Source: Planctomycetota bacterium (lineage in GTDB: Bacteria; Planctomycetota; UBA8742; SKZP01). From it: a stretch of DNA of 6,706 nucleotides. The stretch covers positions 1-6,706 of the forward strand of contig SKZP01000030.1 in the NCBI GenBank assembly GCA_007127275.1, given 5' to 3'. Every line of letters starts with the position of its first letter. Position 1 is the first letter of the stretch. This document shows positions 1 through 6,411 of this stretch, piece by piece. Both the position numbers and the translations under genes were made by a program. The notes under the pieces were generated by a model, which did not search any database, was not told the DNA's origin, and saw nothing but the letters and a program-made list of their open reading frames with translations.

Positions 1-546
1 GATCAAAAAGATGATCACGACAATTCCGAGAATGCTGCCCAGCAACTCGAGCAGCGCACCGACGTTCGCGTTGTGCCGGCGCAGCGTCATGCCGAGTGCG
101 ACCGGTACGAGCAGCACCGAGAGCGTCGCGACAATGTTGCGCACGGGAATCTCCACCGCTTCGCCGTCCACGACGAACCAGCCGCCGTAGGCGAGCAGAA
201 TGAGCGGCACCATCAGCAGCGCAAGCAGCGTCGAGTTCACCGTCATCAACACGCTAAGCGCGAGGTTGCCCTTCGAGAAGTAGGTGAAGATGTTCGAGGT
301 GGTGCCGCCCGGCATGGAGCCCATCAGCAATAAGCCGACCGCGACCATGGGATGCAGCGCAAGAGCCAAGGCGAGCGAAAGCGCAATCAGCGGCATGAAG
401 CCGAACTGCGACACCGCCCCAATGATCAAGCCCCACGGGCGTTTGATCGCGAGCAGAAAATCCTTCCATGTCAGGGAGGAGCCCATCCCCAACATGATCA
501 GCGCGACCATCACCGCAAGGAGGATTTCTTCTTCGCGACTTACCAT
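1..546 (-). CDS. Bile acid:sodium symporter (BASS/SBF) family transporter, C-terminus cut by window edge
   Basis: A polytopic inner-membrane secondary transporter; 182 residues are visible and the frame is open to the window edge. Family members are usually around 300 residues, so roughly the last third is missing. Hydrophobic segments alternate with short loops from residue 8 onward. Family hallmarks are visible: IMLGMGSSLTWKDF (17-30), QFGFMP (47-52), PGGTTSN (79-85) followed by FTYFSKGNLALSV, and TVNSTLLALLMVP (102-114). The PGG..SN and N-S-T stretches lie where known members bind sodium. The ATG at 546 is the only plausible start, because an in-frame TAG (559-561), the stop of the upstream ligase, lies five codons before it. 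AGGA (557-560) sits 10 bases upstream and overlaps that stop, suggesting translational coupling. Family membership is clear. The substrate (bile acid or steroid, keto acid, pantothenate or another organic anion) cannot be read from sequence; the neighbouring acyl-CoA ligase favours a carboxylate. Confidence 0.88.
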   Translation of the reverse strand, partial: MVSREEEILLAVMVALIMLGMGSSLTWKDFLLAIKRPWGLIIGAVSQFGFMPLIALSLALALALHPMVAVGLLLMGSMPGGTTSNIFTYFSKGNLALSVLMTVNSTLLALLMVPLILLAYGGWFVVDGEAVEIPVRNIVATLSVLLVPVALGMTLRRHNANVGALLELLGSILGIVVIIFLI

Positions 547-556
547 GACGGCGCGT

Positions 557-560
557 TCCT
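557..560 (-). promoter_or_regulatory. Shine-Dalgarno of the symporter, overlapping the ligase stop codon
   Basis: On the minus strand the ligase stop TAG runs straight into GAA, creating AGGA 10 bases before the symporter ATG. The overlap of terminating and initiating ribosome sites is typical of translationally coupled genes. The match to the anti-SD is short, so reinitiation after the ligase may matter. Confidence 0.5.
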
Positions 561-2202
561 ATTCGGGCTTGAGTTCCTTGCGCAGGATCTTGCCGACGGG
601 TGACTTCGGCAACTCGCTGCGGAACTCGACCTGTTTGGGAACCTTGTAATTGACGAGTTCTTTGCGCGCATACTCCCTCACCTCCTCGACGGTCAACGAG
701 TCATCCGCGGCAACGACGAACGCCTTGACCACCTCCCCGCACGTCTCGTCGGGAATGCCAATCACCGCCGCCTCAGCAATCTTTTCGTGGGTGACGAGCC
801 AGTCCTCGACTTCGTTCGGGTAGACATTGAAACCGCTGACGACAATCATGTCCTTCTTGCGGTCGACAATGCGAAAAAAGCTCTCCTCGTCACGCACGGC
901 AATGTCGCCGGTCTTGAGCCAGCCGTCCTCGGTGAGCACGTTGCGCGTTTCCTCCTCGTTGTGCCAATACCCTCTCATCACTTGCGGACCGCGGCACCAA
1001 AGCTCGCCGGGAGTCTCCGGTGCGACGACGTTGCCTTGCTCGTCGACGCACTCGACCTCGGTCTCCGGCAACGCCTGGCCAATGGTGCCGGGCTTTACCT
1101 TGCCGCCAATGGGGTTGAACGTGACGACCGGCGAGGCCTCGGTAAGTCCGTAGCCCTCGACCGCCTCGACGCCGGTGACTTCGAACCAACGCTCGGCGAC
1201 ACGGCTCTGCAGCGCCATGCCGCCGGCCACGCATCCTTTGAGCCGCTTCGGCGGATACTCGCGGAACCAGAACTCGTTGCACAACCCGTTGAACAGCGTG
1301 TTCACCCCCGTCAGCCAGGTCACCGGGTAGTTCTCGAACGCGCGCTTCAAGTTCGGCAGCGGCCGCGGGTTGGGAATCAGCACGTTCTTTGCGCCGACGC
1401 ACCAAAAACCGAGCAGGTTCACCGTGAACGCAAAGATGTGATACAGCGGCAGCGCGGTAAGCACGCACTCTTCCCCCTCGACGATTGAATCCTCCATCAA
1501 CTCGAGAATCTGCGCGACGTTGGCAAGCAGGTTGCCGTGCGTGAGCACGGCCCCTTTGCTCACGCCGGTTGTGCCACCGGTATACTGCAGCGCGGCGACG
1601 TCGTCGCGAGAAAGCTCGGCGAGATACCCCTCGAGCTTTCCCTCCTCACCCTTCGCACGGTGCTCGCGCAACACCGAGGTGAGGTAGCGGTGGTTCTCGA
1701 AGGTGACCGGCGGAATCTGCTTGTTCCAGTACTTCTGGATCAGCCGAATCACCCGCGCGACGAGACGAGGAAAGTAGTCCGAGATTCGCGTGATCAACAC
1801 CTGCTCGACCGGCAACTCCTCGAGCACCCGCGCCATCTTGTCGGCGAACATGTCGCTACTGATGACGACGCGCACCCCGGCGTCGCGGTACTGGCGCAGC
1901 ATCTCCCCCGGCGTATACAGCGGATTTGTGTTCACCAGCACGCACCCCGCCTTGAGCACGCCGAAGACGGCAACGGGATAGCTCAGGCAGTTGGGCATCT
2001 GCACCGCGACGCGGTCCCCCTTGTCCAAGCCGAGCGTGTCGCGCAAGTACAGCGCCAAGGCATTGCTGCGCTCGTCCACTTGGCGAAAGGTCAGCGTGCC
2101 GTTCATGCCGTTGGGCATGCAGGTGACGTAGGCGGTTTTGTCCGGATACTTCTGCGCACGCGAATAGACGAGATCCGGCAGCGAGGAGAGGTTGCCAAGC
2201 AT
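559..2202 (-). CDS. fadD: Long-chain fatty acid--CoA ligase (FadD-type, AMP-binding superfamily)
   Basis: Activates a fatty acid in two steps, via an acyl-AMP intermediate, to acyl-CoA for beta-oxidation or lipid synthesis; cytosolic or membrane-associated. Numbered from the ATG at 2202 (547 residues), the superfamily motifs appear in order: the P-loop-like YTGGTTGVSKG (207-217), EGYGLTEASP (349-358), the TGD aspartate in DGWLKTGDIA (426-435), the FadD signature DRKKDMIVVSGFNVYPNEVE (447-466) and the adenylation lysine in PKSPVGK (532-538, K538). NTNPLYTP (91-98) is also FadD-like. All expected key residues are present. E. coli FadD is 561 residues; this one lacks the extreme N-terminal segment before the 'LVDMFEQS'-like region and is slightly shorter at the C-terminus. 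The frame is open to 2364, but GAGGA lies 7 bases before the ATG at 2202, and the only promoter-like sequence (2299-2326) is inside that extension. An ATG at 2208 is the alternative, with poor SD spacing. Co-transcribed with the downstream symporter gene. Acyl chain specificity is not determinable here. Confidence 0.94.
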   Translation of the reverse strand: MLGNLSSLPDLVYSRAQKYPDKTAYVTCMPNGMNGTLTFRQVDERSNALALYLRDTLGLDKGDRVAVQMPNCLSYPVAVFGVLKAGCVLVNTNPLYTPGEMLRQYRDAGVRVVISSDMFADKMARVLEELPVEQVLITRISDYFPRLVARVIRLIQKYWNKQIPPVTFENHRYLTSVLREHRAKGEEGKLEGYLAELSRDDVAALQYTGGTTGVSKGAVLTHGNLLANVAQILELMEDSIVEGEECVLTALPLYHIFAFTVNLLGFWCVGAKNVLIPNPRPLPNLKRAFENYPVTWLTGVNTLFNGLCNEFWFREYPPKRLKGCVAGGMALQSRVAERWFEVTGVEAVEGYGLTEASPVVTFNPIGGKVKPGTIGQALPETEVECVDEQGNVVAPETPGELWCRGPQVMRGYWHNEEETRNVLTEDGWLKTGDIAVRDEESFFRIVDRKKDMIVVSGFNVYPNEVEDWLVTHEKIAEAAVIGIPDETCGEVVKAFVVAADDSLTVEEVREYARKELVNYKVPKQVEFRSELPKSPVGKILRKELKPE

Positions 2203-2209
2203 CGCCATG

Positions 2210-2214
2210 TCCTC
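2210..2214 (-). promoter_or_regulatory. Ribosome binding site deciding the fadD start
   Basis: GAGGA on the minus strand is 7 bases from the ATG at 2202 but only 1 base from the ATG at 2208. This favours the inner start, giving an N-terminus of MLGNLSSLPDL. Confidence 0.6.
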
Positions 2215-2298
2215 GGGGTGAGATGGAAGGCGTGCGCCGCCGTGGAGCGAAAAAGGGAGGTGCAACACAAAGGGAACACGGGCCGCGGCCGACGCCGC

Positions 2299-2326
2299 AG
2301 TATAAGTCGGCAGGCGCACGAGGCAA
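2299..2326 (-). promoter_or_regulatory. Candidate sigma70-type promoter for fadD-symporter
   Basis: On the minus strand TTGCCT (2321-2326, 4 of 6 to TTGACA) and TATACT (2299-2304, 5 of 6 to TATAAT) are separated by 16 bases. Transcription would start near 2292, giving a leader of about 90 bases before the fadD ATG at 2202. This is the best promoter-like pair I saw in the GC-rich intergenic region, but it rests on consensus matching only. Confidence 0.5.
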
Positions 2327-2421
2327 AACAGGCAAGCCGCATTTGCCGAGACGAGCCGACTCAACGCGCCGCGGGTGCCGACGAGTGCTTCGTATGCACT
2401 GACGTGAAGCGCACAAGGACT

Positions 2422-2439
2422 CCGCTCTGAGACGAGCGG
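2422..2439. repeat. Short inverted repeat CCGCTC-N6-GAGCGG
   Basis: A 6-base perfect stem with a 6-base spacer. The arm sequence CTCCGCTC also occurs in the cassette terminator hairpin about 130 bases away. No T-run follows on either strand, so it is not a convincing terminator. Confidence 0.4.
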
Positions 2440-2450
2440 GAAGCGAGAAT

Positions 2451-2510
2451 CCCCCGAGGCAAACGGGTTCGCGAACGCGCGGGGGGGACTCGGGGGACTC
2501 TCGTCCCCCG
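2451..2510. repeat. GC-rich overlapping inverted and direct repeats
   Basis: CGGGGGAC (2491-2498) and GTCCCCCG (2503-2510) form an 8-bp perfect stem with a TCTC loop. CCCCCGAG (2451-2458) is also complementary to CTCGGGGG (2489-2496), so two hairpins compete for the same bases. GGGGGACTC occurs twice in tandem (2483-2491 and 2492-2500), and GTTCGCGAAC (2467-2476) is a perfect palindrome. The patch lies between the terminator and the fadD promoter. No T-run follows; its function is unknown. Confidence 0.55.
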
Positions 2511-2525
2511 CTCCCGATCGGCCCC

Positions 2526-2567
2526 AAAAACATCAGCGAGCGGAGGGCTGGGACGCTCCGCTCGCTG
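2526..2567 (-). terminator. Rho-independent terminator of the pseudopilin cassette
   Basis: A perfect 12-bp stem pairs CAGCGAGCGGAG (2534-2545) with CTCCGCTCGCTG (2556-2567) around a 10-base loop. On the minus strand it is followed after three bases by TTTTT (2526-2530). It begins 28 bases after the GspJ-like stop codon. The plus strand has no T-run after the stem, so it should work for the minus strand only. Confidence 0.82.
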
Positions 2568-2595
2568 GGTCGTGATTCGGTGGCGGGTATGATCG

Positions 2596-3684
2596 TTATT
2601 GAAATGGGTTGACCGGGATGCGTTCCGGTGCAGCCGGCAAGGGGAAGACTTCTTGCACTTCGCGGTACGTGGTTCCGTTGGGGTTCGTCACCAGGAGACG
2701 CACCATGATCGAGGGAGGGAGGAACATCTTTTTGTCGAATGCCGGCGAAATGGGCCCTTGCACAGGACTGAGCCACCCGCTCCATTGGCTCGGTATCCAG
2801 AAGGTGATCGCGCCGTCCCCCCCGGCTCCGCCATCCCACATTGACCGCGGCCGGTCTTCGACGTCAGGATCCAACGTCTCGTCGTCGCCGGACGGCGCGA
2901 TCGTCGTTGCGTTGGTCTCGTTGGGGTTGACGGCCTCGATAAAGCGCATGTCTTCGTTGCTCTCGATAGTTTCGCGCTCCCGGTCGTAGTAGTAGACACG
3001 CACCCCGCGAATGAACCCGCAGATATCGTCCTCGATCGGGGTGCTCCACCCATCGAATTGTGCAGCGCCGGCCTCGTCGACGGAGATCTCGAACGGTTGG
3101 ATGCGCCGCATCAGGTAGGCGCCGGGCATGAAGTACTCTTCGACCTCGGGGCGCGTGCGTAGATAATACTGAACGAGCACGGGCTGATACTCGAAGCGCG
3201 GATCACCGACTTGCGGATACGGGTTGTAGTAGCGCGTCGTCGCGAAGAATTGGAGAAAGGCGTCGCCACGAACGCCGTCGTCGTGTGCCGGAGGCGCAAT
3301 CGGGTCGATGCGGGAATAACCTTCCCAATTCGCTTCGTCCTGGCCGGTGGGATCCATCCACCAGTCTTCGTTGACATAGCCGAACGAGCGCAGCACAAGC
3401 GCAGCCGCCCCTTCCTGACCCTCGGGCGTGAAGTTGTCCTCCGGGTCGGTGGGAATCGGCATCGGCGAGACGGCGAGCGTCGAGTGAATGTTGCTTAGGT
3501 CGCGCCCCATGACCTGCAGGGCCATGCGCGCGTTCGACATCACCTGGGCCTGCGCGACCGAGGCGTTGTAGATGCGCTGGGCGTTGGCGACGAACGACGC
3601 GATCATCATGATGAGGATCAGCATCAACGCCATCGCCACCATCAGTTCGATCAGTGTGAAGCCGCGGGTCGATCGGCGGTACAT
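2596..3684 (-). CDS. GspJ/PilW-like minor pseudopilin
   Basis: A likely minor pseudopilin of a type II secretion or type IV pilus-like machine, anchored in the inner membrane and assembled at the fibre tip. The leader MYRRSTRG is followed by FTLIEL, so cleavage is predicted at G8|F9 with E13 at +5, then a methionine-rich hydrophobic helix to about residue 32. After it, QVMSNARMALQVMGRDLSNI matches the usual helical start of GspJ/PilW domains. The C-terminal LPPSIMVRLLVTNPNG...VFPLP resembles the closing GspJ strand. At 362 residues it is clearly longer than typical GspJ (around 200); the extra length includes an acidic stretch before the C-terminal strand (NPNETNAT through DDETLDPDVEDRP). Only one cysteine is visible (DDICGF). 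AGGAG (3691-3695) is 6 bases before the ATG. It is the last cassette gene, directly before the terminator. Prepilin status is certain by motif; the J assignment rests on N-terminal pattern, C-terminus and gene order. PilW is the alternative. Confidence 0.85.
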   Translation of the reverse strand: MYRRSTRGFTLIELMVAMALMLILIMMIASFVANAQRIYNASVAQAQVMSNARMALQVMGRDLSNIHSTLAVSPMPIPTDPEDNFTPEGQEGAAALVLRSFGYVNEDWWMDPTGQDEANWEGYSRIDPIAPPAHDDGVRGDAFLQFFATTRYYNPYPQVGDPRFEYQPVLVQYYLRTRPEVEEYFMPGAYLMRRIQPFEISVDEAGAAQFDGWSTPIEDDICGFIRGVRVYYYDRERETIESNEDMRFIEAVNPNETNATTIAPSGDDETLDPDVEDRPRSMWDGGAGGDGAITFWIPSQWSGWLSPVQGPISPAFDKKMFLPPSIMVRLLVTNPNGTTYREVQEVFPLPAAPERIPVNPFQ

Positions 3685-3740
3685 AGCGTTCTCCTAACGA
3701 ATCAGCGGAAACGCGCGCGGGCAATGAGAAGAGCGAGGCA

Positions 3741-4616
3741 TCACGAGGAGCCGATGTAGAAGTGGAAGCTCGCCAACGGCTGAATCCCTGGCACCGGCCC
3801 GGCCGGCGTCGAGTAGCTGGCCTGGCCGGTTCGTATGTCGAAATCGTCCCAGTCGAAGCCTGGGGTGTTGTCGACCGCGTCGGGGTTGAACTGACGAAAG
3901 ACGTAGACGGTCACGCAAAGCACATCGCCCGGCTCGAACATGCCGCCGGACTCTCCCGCGGCGGAGGGCCCGCGGCGGATCAGGATGCGAAAGGAGTACA
4001 TGTGCGAGTCGTCTTCGTTGAAGTCCGAGACCTCGGGAAACGTCGAGCGCTTGAAGCCGTCGCGGTACTCCCAGGTATAGATGTTCTCCATCAACGAGCC
4101 GTCCGGCTTGGGCGCGCCCTGATTCGGCAGGTCGAGCACGGCATCGGCCGGGTCCCCTTCGCCGTCGAGCACCCCGAGCGTCGCGTCGGAGAACGTCGCC
4201 GGGACCGCCGAGGAGTTGTCGTCGATCACGAAGTAGAAGCCGTTGAGTTCACTCCAGTTGCGCTCCGTTTGGTAGCCGGGAATCTCCCAGACCCCCCGCT
4301 CGCCGCTCGGCGGCGGGTCGCCGTCGGCGGCGCGCACGGTGGGCAGCTCGAAGCGGTATACCGGATAGGTCGCCTCGCCACTGCCGGTGGCATCCACATG
4401 AATGGGATAGCGGAAGGCATGGATGAGCCCCTGGCGCACCTCCTTGGCAATCATCGTCGCACGGGTCATGCGCACGGCTTCGCGACTGTCCGCGGCGCCG
4501 AGGAAGAAGAACGCAATCACTCCCATGATGCCGAGGCTCAAAAAGAGGAGCGAAAGCAGGATCTCGAGCAGCGTGAAGCCGCCTGCGGAGGTGCGACGGG
4601 TGGAAAGGTGTGCCAT
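3741..4616 (-). CDS. GspI/PilV-like minor pseudopilin
   Basis: A predicted prepilin-peptidase substrate of 291 residues. The leader MAHLSTRRTSAGG precedes FTLLEILLSLLFLSLGIMGV; cleavage is at G13|F14 and E18 is the +5 glutamate. The L-S-L-G-I-M-G end of the helix is the hallmark that points to the PilV/GspI group. The following SREAVRMTRATMIAKEVRQGL is the expected amphipathic helix extension. The soluble part is rich in Asp, Gly and Pro, with one cysteine (VLCVTV), and ends in SFHFYIGSS. GspI proteins are usually only about 120-130 residues and PilV somewhat longer, so this is an enlarged version. The frame continues upstream to 4664, but AAGGAG (4627-4632) is 10 bases before the ATG at 4616, which also gives a normal leader. 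It sits between the H-like and J-like genes, the standard gsp order. Confidence 0.84.
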   Translation of the reverse strand: MAHLSTRRTSAGGFTLLEILLSLLFLSLGIMGVIAFFFLGAADSREAVRMTRATMIAKEVRQGLIHAFRYPIHVDATGSGEATYPVYRFELPTVRAADGDPPPSGERGVWEIPGYQTERNWSELNGFYFVIDDNSSAVPATFSDATLGVLDGEGDPADAVLDLPNQGAPKPDGSLMENIYTWEYRDGFKRSTFPEVSDFNEDDSHMYSFRILIRRGPSAAGESGGMFEPGDVLCVTVYVFRQFNPDAVDNTPGFDWDDFDIRTGQASYSTPAGPVPGIQPLASFHFYIGSS

Positions 4617-4684
4617 CGGTCTCTCTCTCCTTGCCAATTCGAAGGACGACGCTACGAAGGCCATGACTCAAGCGGATTTCCGGC

Positions 4685-5449
4685 CTACTCCTCGGATTCC
4701 GGCGGGCGGTGCGGGCCGGTGGTCCATTCGATGCGTCCGGTGGCCACATTGATGTTCATGTAAATGGTTTTTCGCCCGTTGGTGAAGATCAGGTCGCCAT
4801 CGGGGTCCTCCGCCTCGGGGTTGGGAACGTGCAGATCGGTGATCGGTACGTTGCGCCGGCCGACGATGTGCATCGTCCCCTCGGGGGTGAAGACGAGCGC
4901 GTAGCAGCGGTTGCGCTCGCGGCGGATCGTCATGCCGTTGTAGGTCTCGTCGGGGACCGCGTGCTTGGGCGCGGGGAAGGAATAGTAGCCATCGGCGCTG
5001 TGATCCTCGACCAGCAGCGTGTAGAGGGCGTCCTGAAAGGCGATTCCGGAGGGCAGTTCGGTGTTCTCCCCCATGTTGTCGACTTCGTTGAGCCACATGT
5101 CGTCGGGCCAGACGCCGTTGGGCATGCGCACCGCGGAGACGAGCATCCACACCCACTTCTCCTCCTGATCGTCATAGATCGGCGACCAGGACATGAAGCG
5201 AATCGGGTCGGTCCAGTGCTCGACGACGGTGACGACGGGCAAGCCGGTGGCGGCGGCGCGCTGGCGAAGTTGCATGAACTCGACGCGCGCGAGTTCCACC
5301 GAACCTTCGAGCGATTGGCGCTGGGCCATCGTCGTCAACATCGGCGCCGAAATCGCGATCAGCAGCATGATGATCCCGATGACGACCATCAGCTCCACGA
5401 GCGTGAAGCCGCGCTGCCGCCCCGTTCGGACGATCCAGGTGGGTGCCAT
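4685..5449 (-). CDS. GspH/FimT-like minor pseudopilin
   Basis: A predicted pseudopilin of 254 residues, inner-membrane anchored and assembled into the secretion pseudopilus. MAPTWIVRTGRQRG is the leader; cleavage is at G14|F15 and E19 is at +5, in FTLVELMVVIGIIMLLIAISAPML. The GspH/FimT pattern continues with ARVEFMQLRQRAAATGLPVVTVV, the usual helix followed by the first strand carrying a '.A...g.pV.v' signature. Near the C-terminus, LVFTPEGTMHIVGR and NINVATGRIEW (232-242) match the closing strands (F.p.G and .v...tGrv) of that domain. Length exceeds the usual 150-190 residues; the insertion contains many Trp, Met, Asp and Glu residues. AAGGA (5459-5463) is 9 bases before the ATG. H-type identity is well supported by both ends and by position after the G-like genes; FimT-like is the alternative name. 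Confidence 0.86.
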   Translation of the reverse strand: MAPTWIVRTGRQRGFTLVELMVVIGIIMLLIAISAPMLTTMAQRQSLEGSVELARVEFMQLRQRAAATGLPVVTVVEHWTDPIRFMSWSPIYDDQEEKWVWMLVSAVRMPNGVWPDDMWLNEVDNMGENTELPSGIAFQDALYTLLVEDHSADGYYSFPAPKHAVPDETYNGMTIRRERNRCYALVFTPEGTMHIVGRRNVPITDLHVPNPEAEDPDGDLIFTNGRKTIYMNINVATGRIEWTTGPHRPPESEE

Positions 5450-5525
5450 GACGTCGTTTCCTTCCGTTCGCGGGTAGGCGGTTCGCGAGTAAGCTGCGGC
5501 AAAGGGGCCCCTTGCTCACGTGCGG

Positions 5526-6335
5526 TCAATAGCGGTCGAGCGGGAACCAATTGGCGATGTCGTCGATGTACTCCTCGGAATAGGAGCGGAAGGGGTGGTT
5601 GACTCGCTCCGTCCACTCGGTAATCACCCCCTGTTCCGGCCGCTCGCCGCCGTACTCGCCGTATTCGCTTTCGCCGTCGGCGCCGGCCGACCAGATATCG
5701 GGCACCCCGAGCATCAGGTTGTTCTGACCGCTCATGTGCATGTAGTTGCGCTGAGCGACGTGCGAGAGCCCGGGAAAGCGGTAGTACAGGGGGCGCTGCC
5801 ACCCATCGGTGATCGCCATTCCGGGCTGGATCTCGCGGCTGCTCTCGCCGATGCGGACGGAGAGTTCGTTGTCGTTGATGAAGCGACTCAGCACGTTCTG
5901 CCCGTCGTCGACCATCTCCGCAACGTTCCTCGTGATCCCGGCCTCCTCGAGATATTCGAGTTCCTCCGCGGTCGGGGCGAGCAGCAGGCGCAGCCATTCC
6001 CCGTCGGTCATCGCGGAGATCTCATGATCGGCGACCTCGAAGTTGTTCCAGTTTTCCTTGACCGGGAAGCCGCGCTCCACCGTATCTTCGTCGAGGGTCC
6101 GCTCGGGAAACTCCTCGCGGAAGCGTTCCAGCACGTCGACCGTCACGGTGATCGCCTGAATCGTCCGCGTCGCTTGCGCCCGGGTGAACAGACCGCTAAA
6201 GGCGACCCCCGCAATCGTCATCAGAAACAGCAAAATCGCAATCACGATCATCAGCTCGACCAACGTGAAGCCGCCTCGGCCTCGCGGCGACGAGGGACGC
6301 GGAAGGGGACGTGGAGGCGAGGAGTGCCGATCCAT
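5526..6335 (-). CDS. GspG-like pseudopilin (second copy) with enlarged C-terminal loop
   Basis: A 269-residue prepilin-like protein resembling the major pseudopilin GspG. A long, Pro/Arg-rich leader of 22 residues ends in RGRGG; cleavage is at G22|F23 and E27 is +5 in FTLVELMIVIAILLFLMTIAGVAFS. The C-terminal region has the GspG pattern: DGWQRPLYYRFPG (177-189) corresponds to the family D.W..P..Y...g, then DIWSAGADGE (213-222) and DDIANW (about 258-263). In GspG proteins the DlySlGADG..(a)DIgNW region forms a calcium-binding loop. Here about 32 extra residues separate the two halves compared with the upstream paralogue. Typical GspG is about 140-150 residues, so the middle is also expanded (residues about 65-175, Glu-rich). 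No cysteines are present. The frame extends to 6359, but AGGAG (6342-6346) is 6 bases before the ATG at 6335. Whether it serves as the major subunit or a specialised one cannot be told. Confidence 0.85.
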   Translation of the reverse strand: MDRHSSPPRPLPRPSSPRGRGGFTLVELMIVIAILLFLMTIAGVAFSGLFTRAQATRTIQAITVTVDVLERFREEFPERTLDEDTVERGFPVKENWNNFEVADHEISAMTDGEWLRLLLAPTAEELEYLEEAGITRNVAEMVDDGQNVLSRFINDNELSVRIGESSREIQPGMAITDGWQRPLYYRFPGLSHVAQRNYMHMSGQNNLMLGVPDIWSAGADGESEYGEYGGERPEQGVITEWTERVNHPFRSYSEEYIDDIANWFPLDRY

Positions 6336-6411
6336 TGTCTTCTCCTGCAGTGGACACAAGGCGGGGGAAGGGCACGCGGAATCGCGACGTCGACGGCCAG
6401 GGCCGGCGAAC

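Larger units (their letters stand above)
2203..2595. other. Intergenic region between the pseudopilin cassette and fadD
   Basis: This 393-base stretch has no convincing gene. It holds, in minus-strand order, the cassette terminator (2526-2567), a GC-rich patch of short inverted and direct repeats (2422-2510), the candidate fadD promoter (2299-2326) and the fadD leader. Open frames that cross it are continuations or shadows of the flanking genes and show no recognisable protein features in this stretch. Confidence 0.7.

Noticed and set aside
1537..2430. Plus-strand open frame (297 codons) opposite the fadD N-terminus and promoter
   Set aside because: It covers the antisense of conserved FadD motifs and the intergenic region, and its product has no plausible fold signature.
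1856..2839. Minus-strand open frame (327 codons) bridging the GspJ-like gene, terminator and fadD
   Set aside because: It overlaps both real genes in another frame and runs through the terminator hairpin; its composition is Arg/Ser/Pro-rich without motifs.
4617..4664. Upstream start for the GspI-like protein (16 extra residues)
   Set aside because: The good Shine-Dalgarno at 4627-4632 and a normal prepilin leader support the ATG at 4616.
3762..4763. Long plus-strand open frame (333 codons) opposite the GspI-like gene
   Set aside because: It is the antisense shadow of a real gene, with low-complexity Arg/Val/Gly/His composition and no motifs.
5502..5513. Perfect 12-base palindrome AAGGGGCCCCTT after the second GspG-like gene
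   Set aside because: With no loop it can only form a very short hairpin, and no T-run follows, so it is not a credible terminator between cassette genes.
6336..6359. Upstream start for the second GspG-like protein (8 extra residues)
   Set aside because: The extension is translated from the Shine-Dalgarno region itself; AGGAG at 6342-6346 serves the ATG at 6335.
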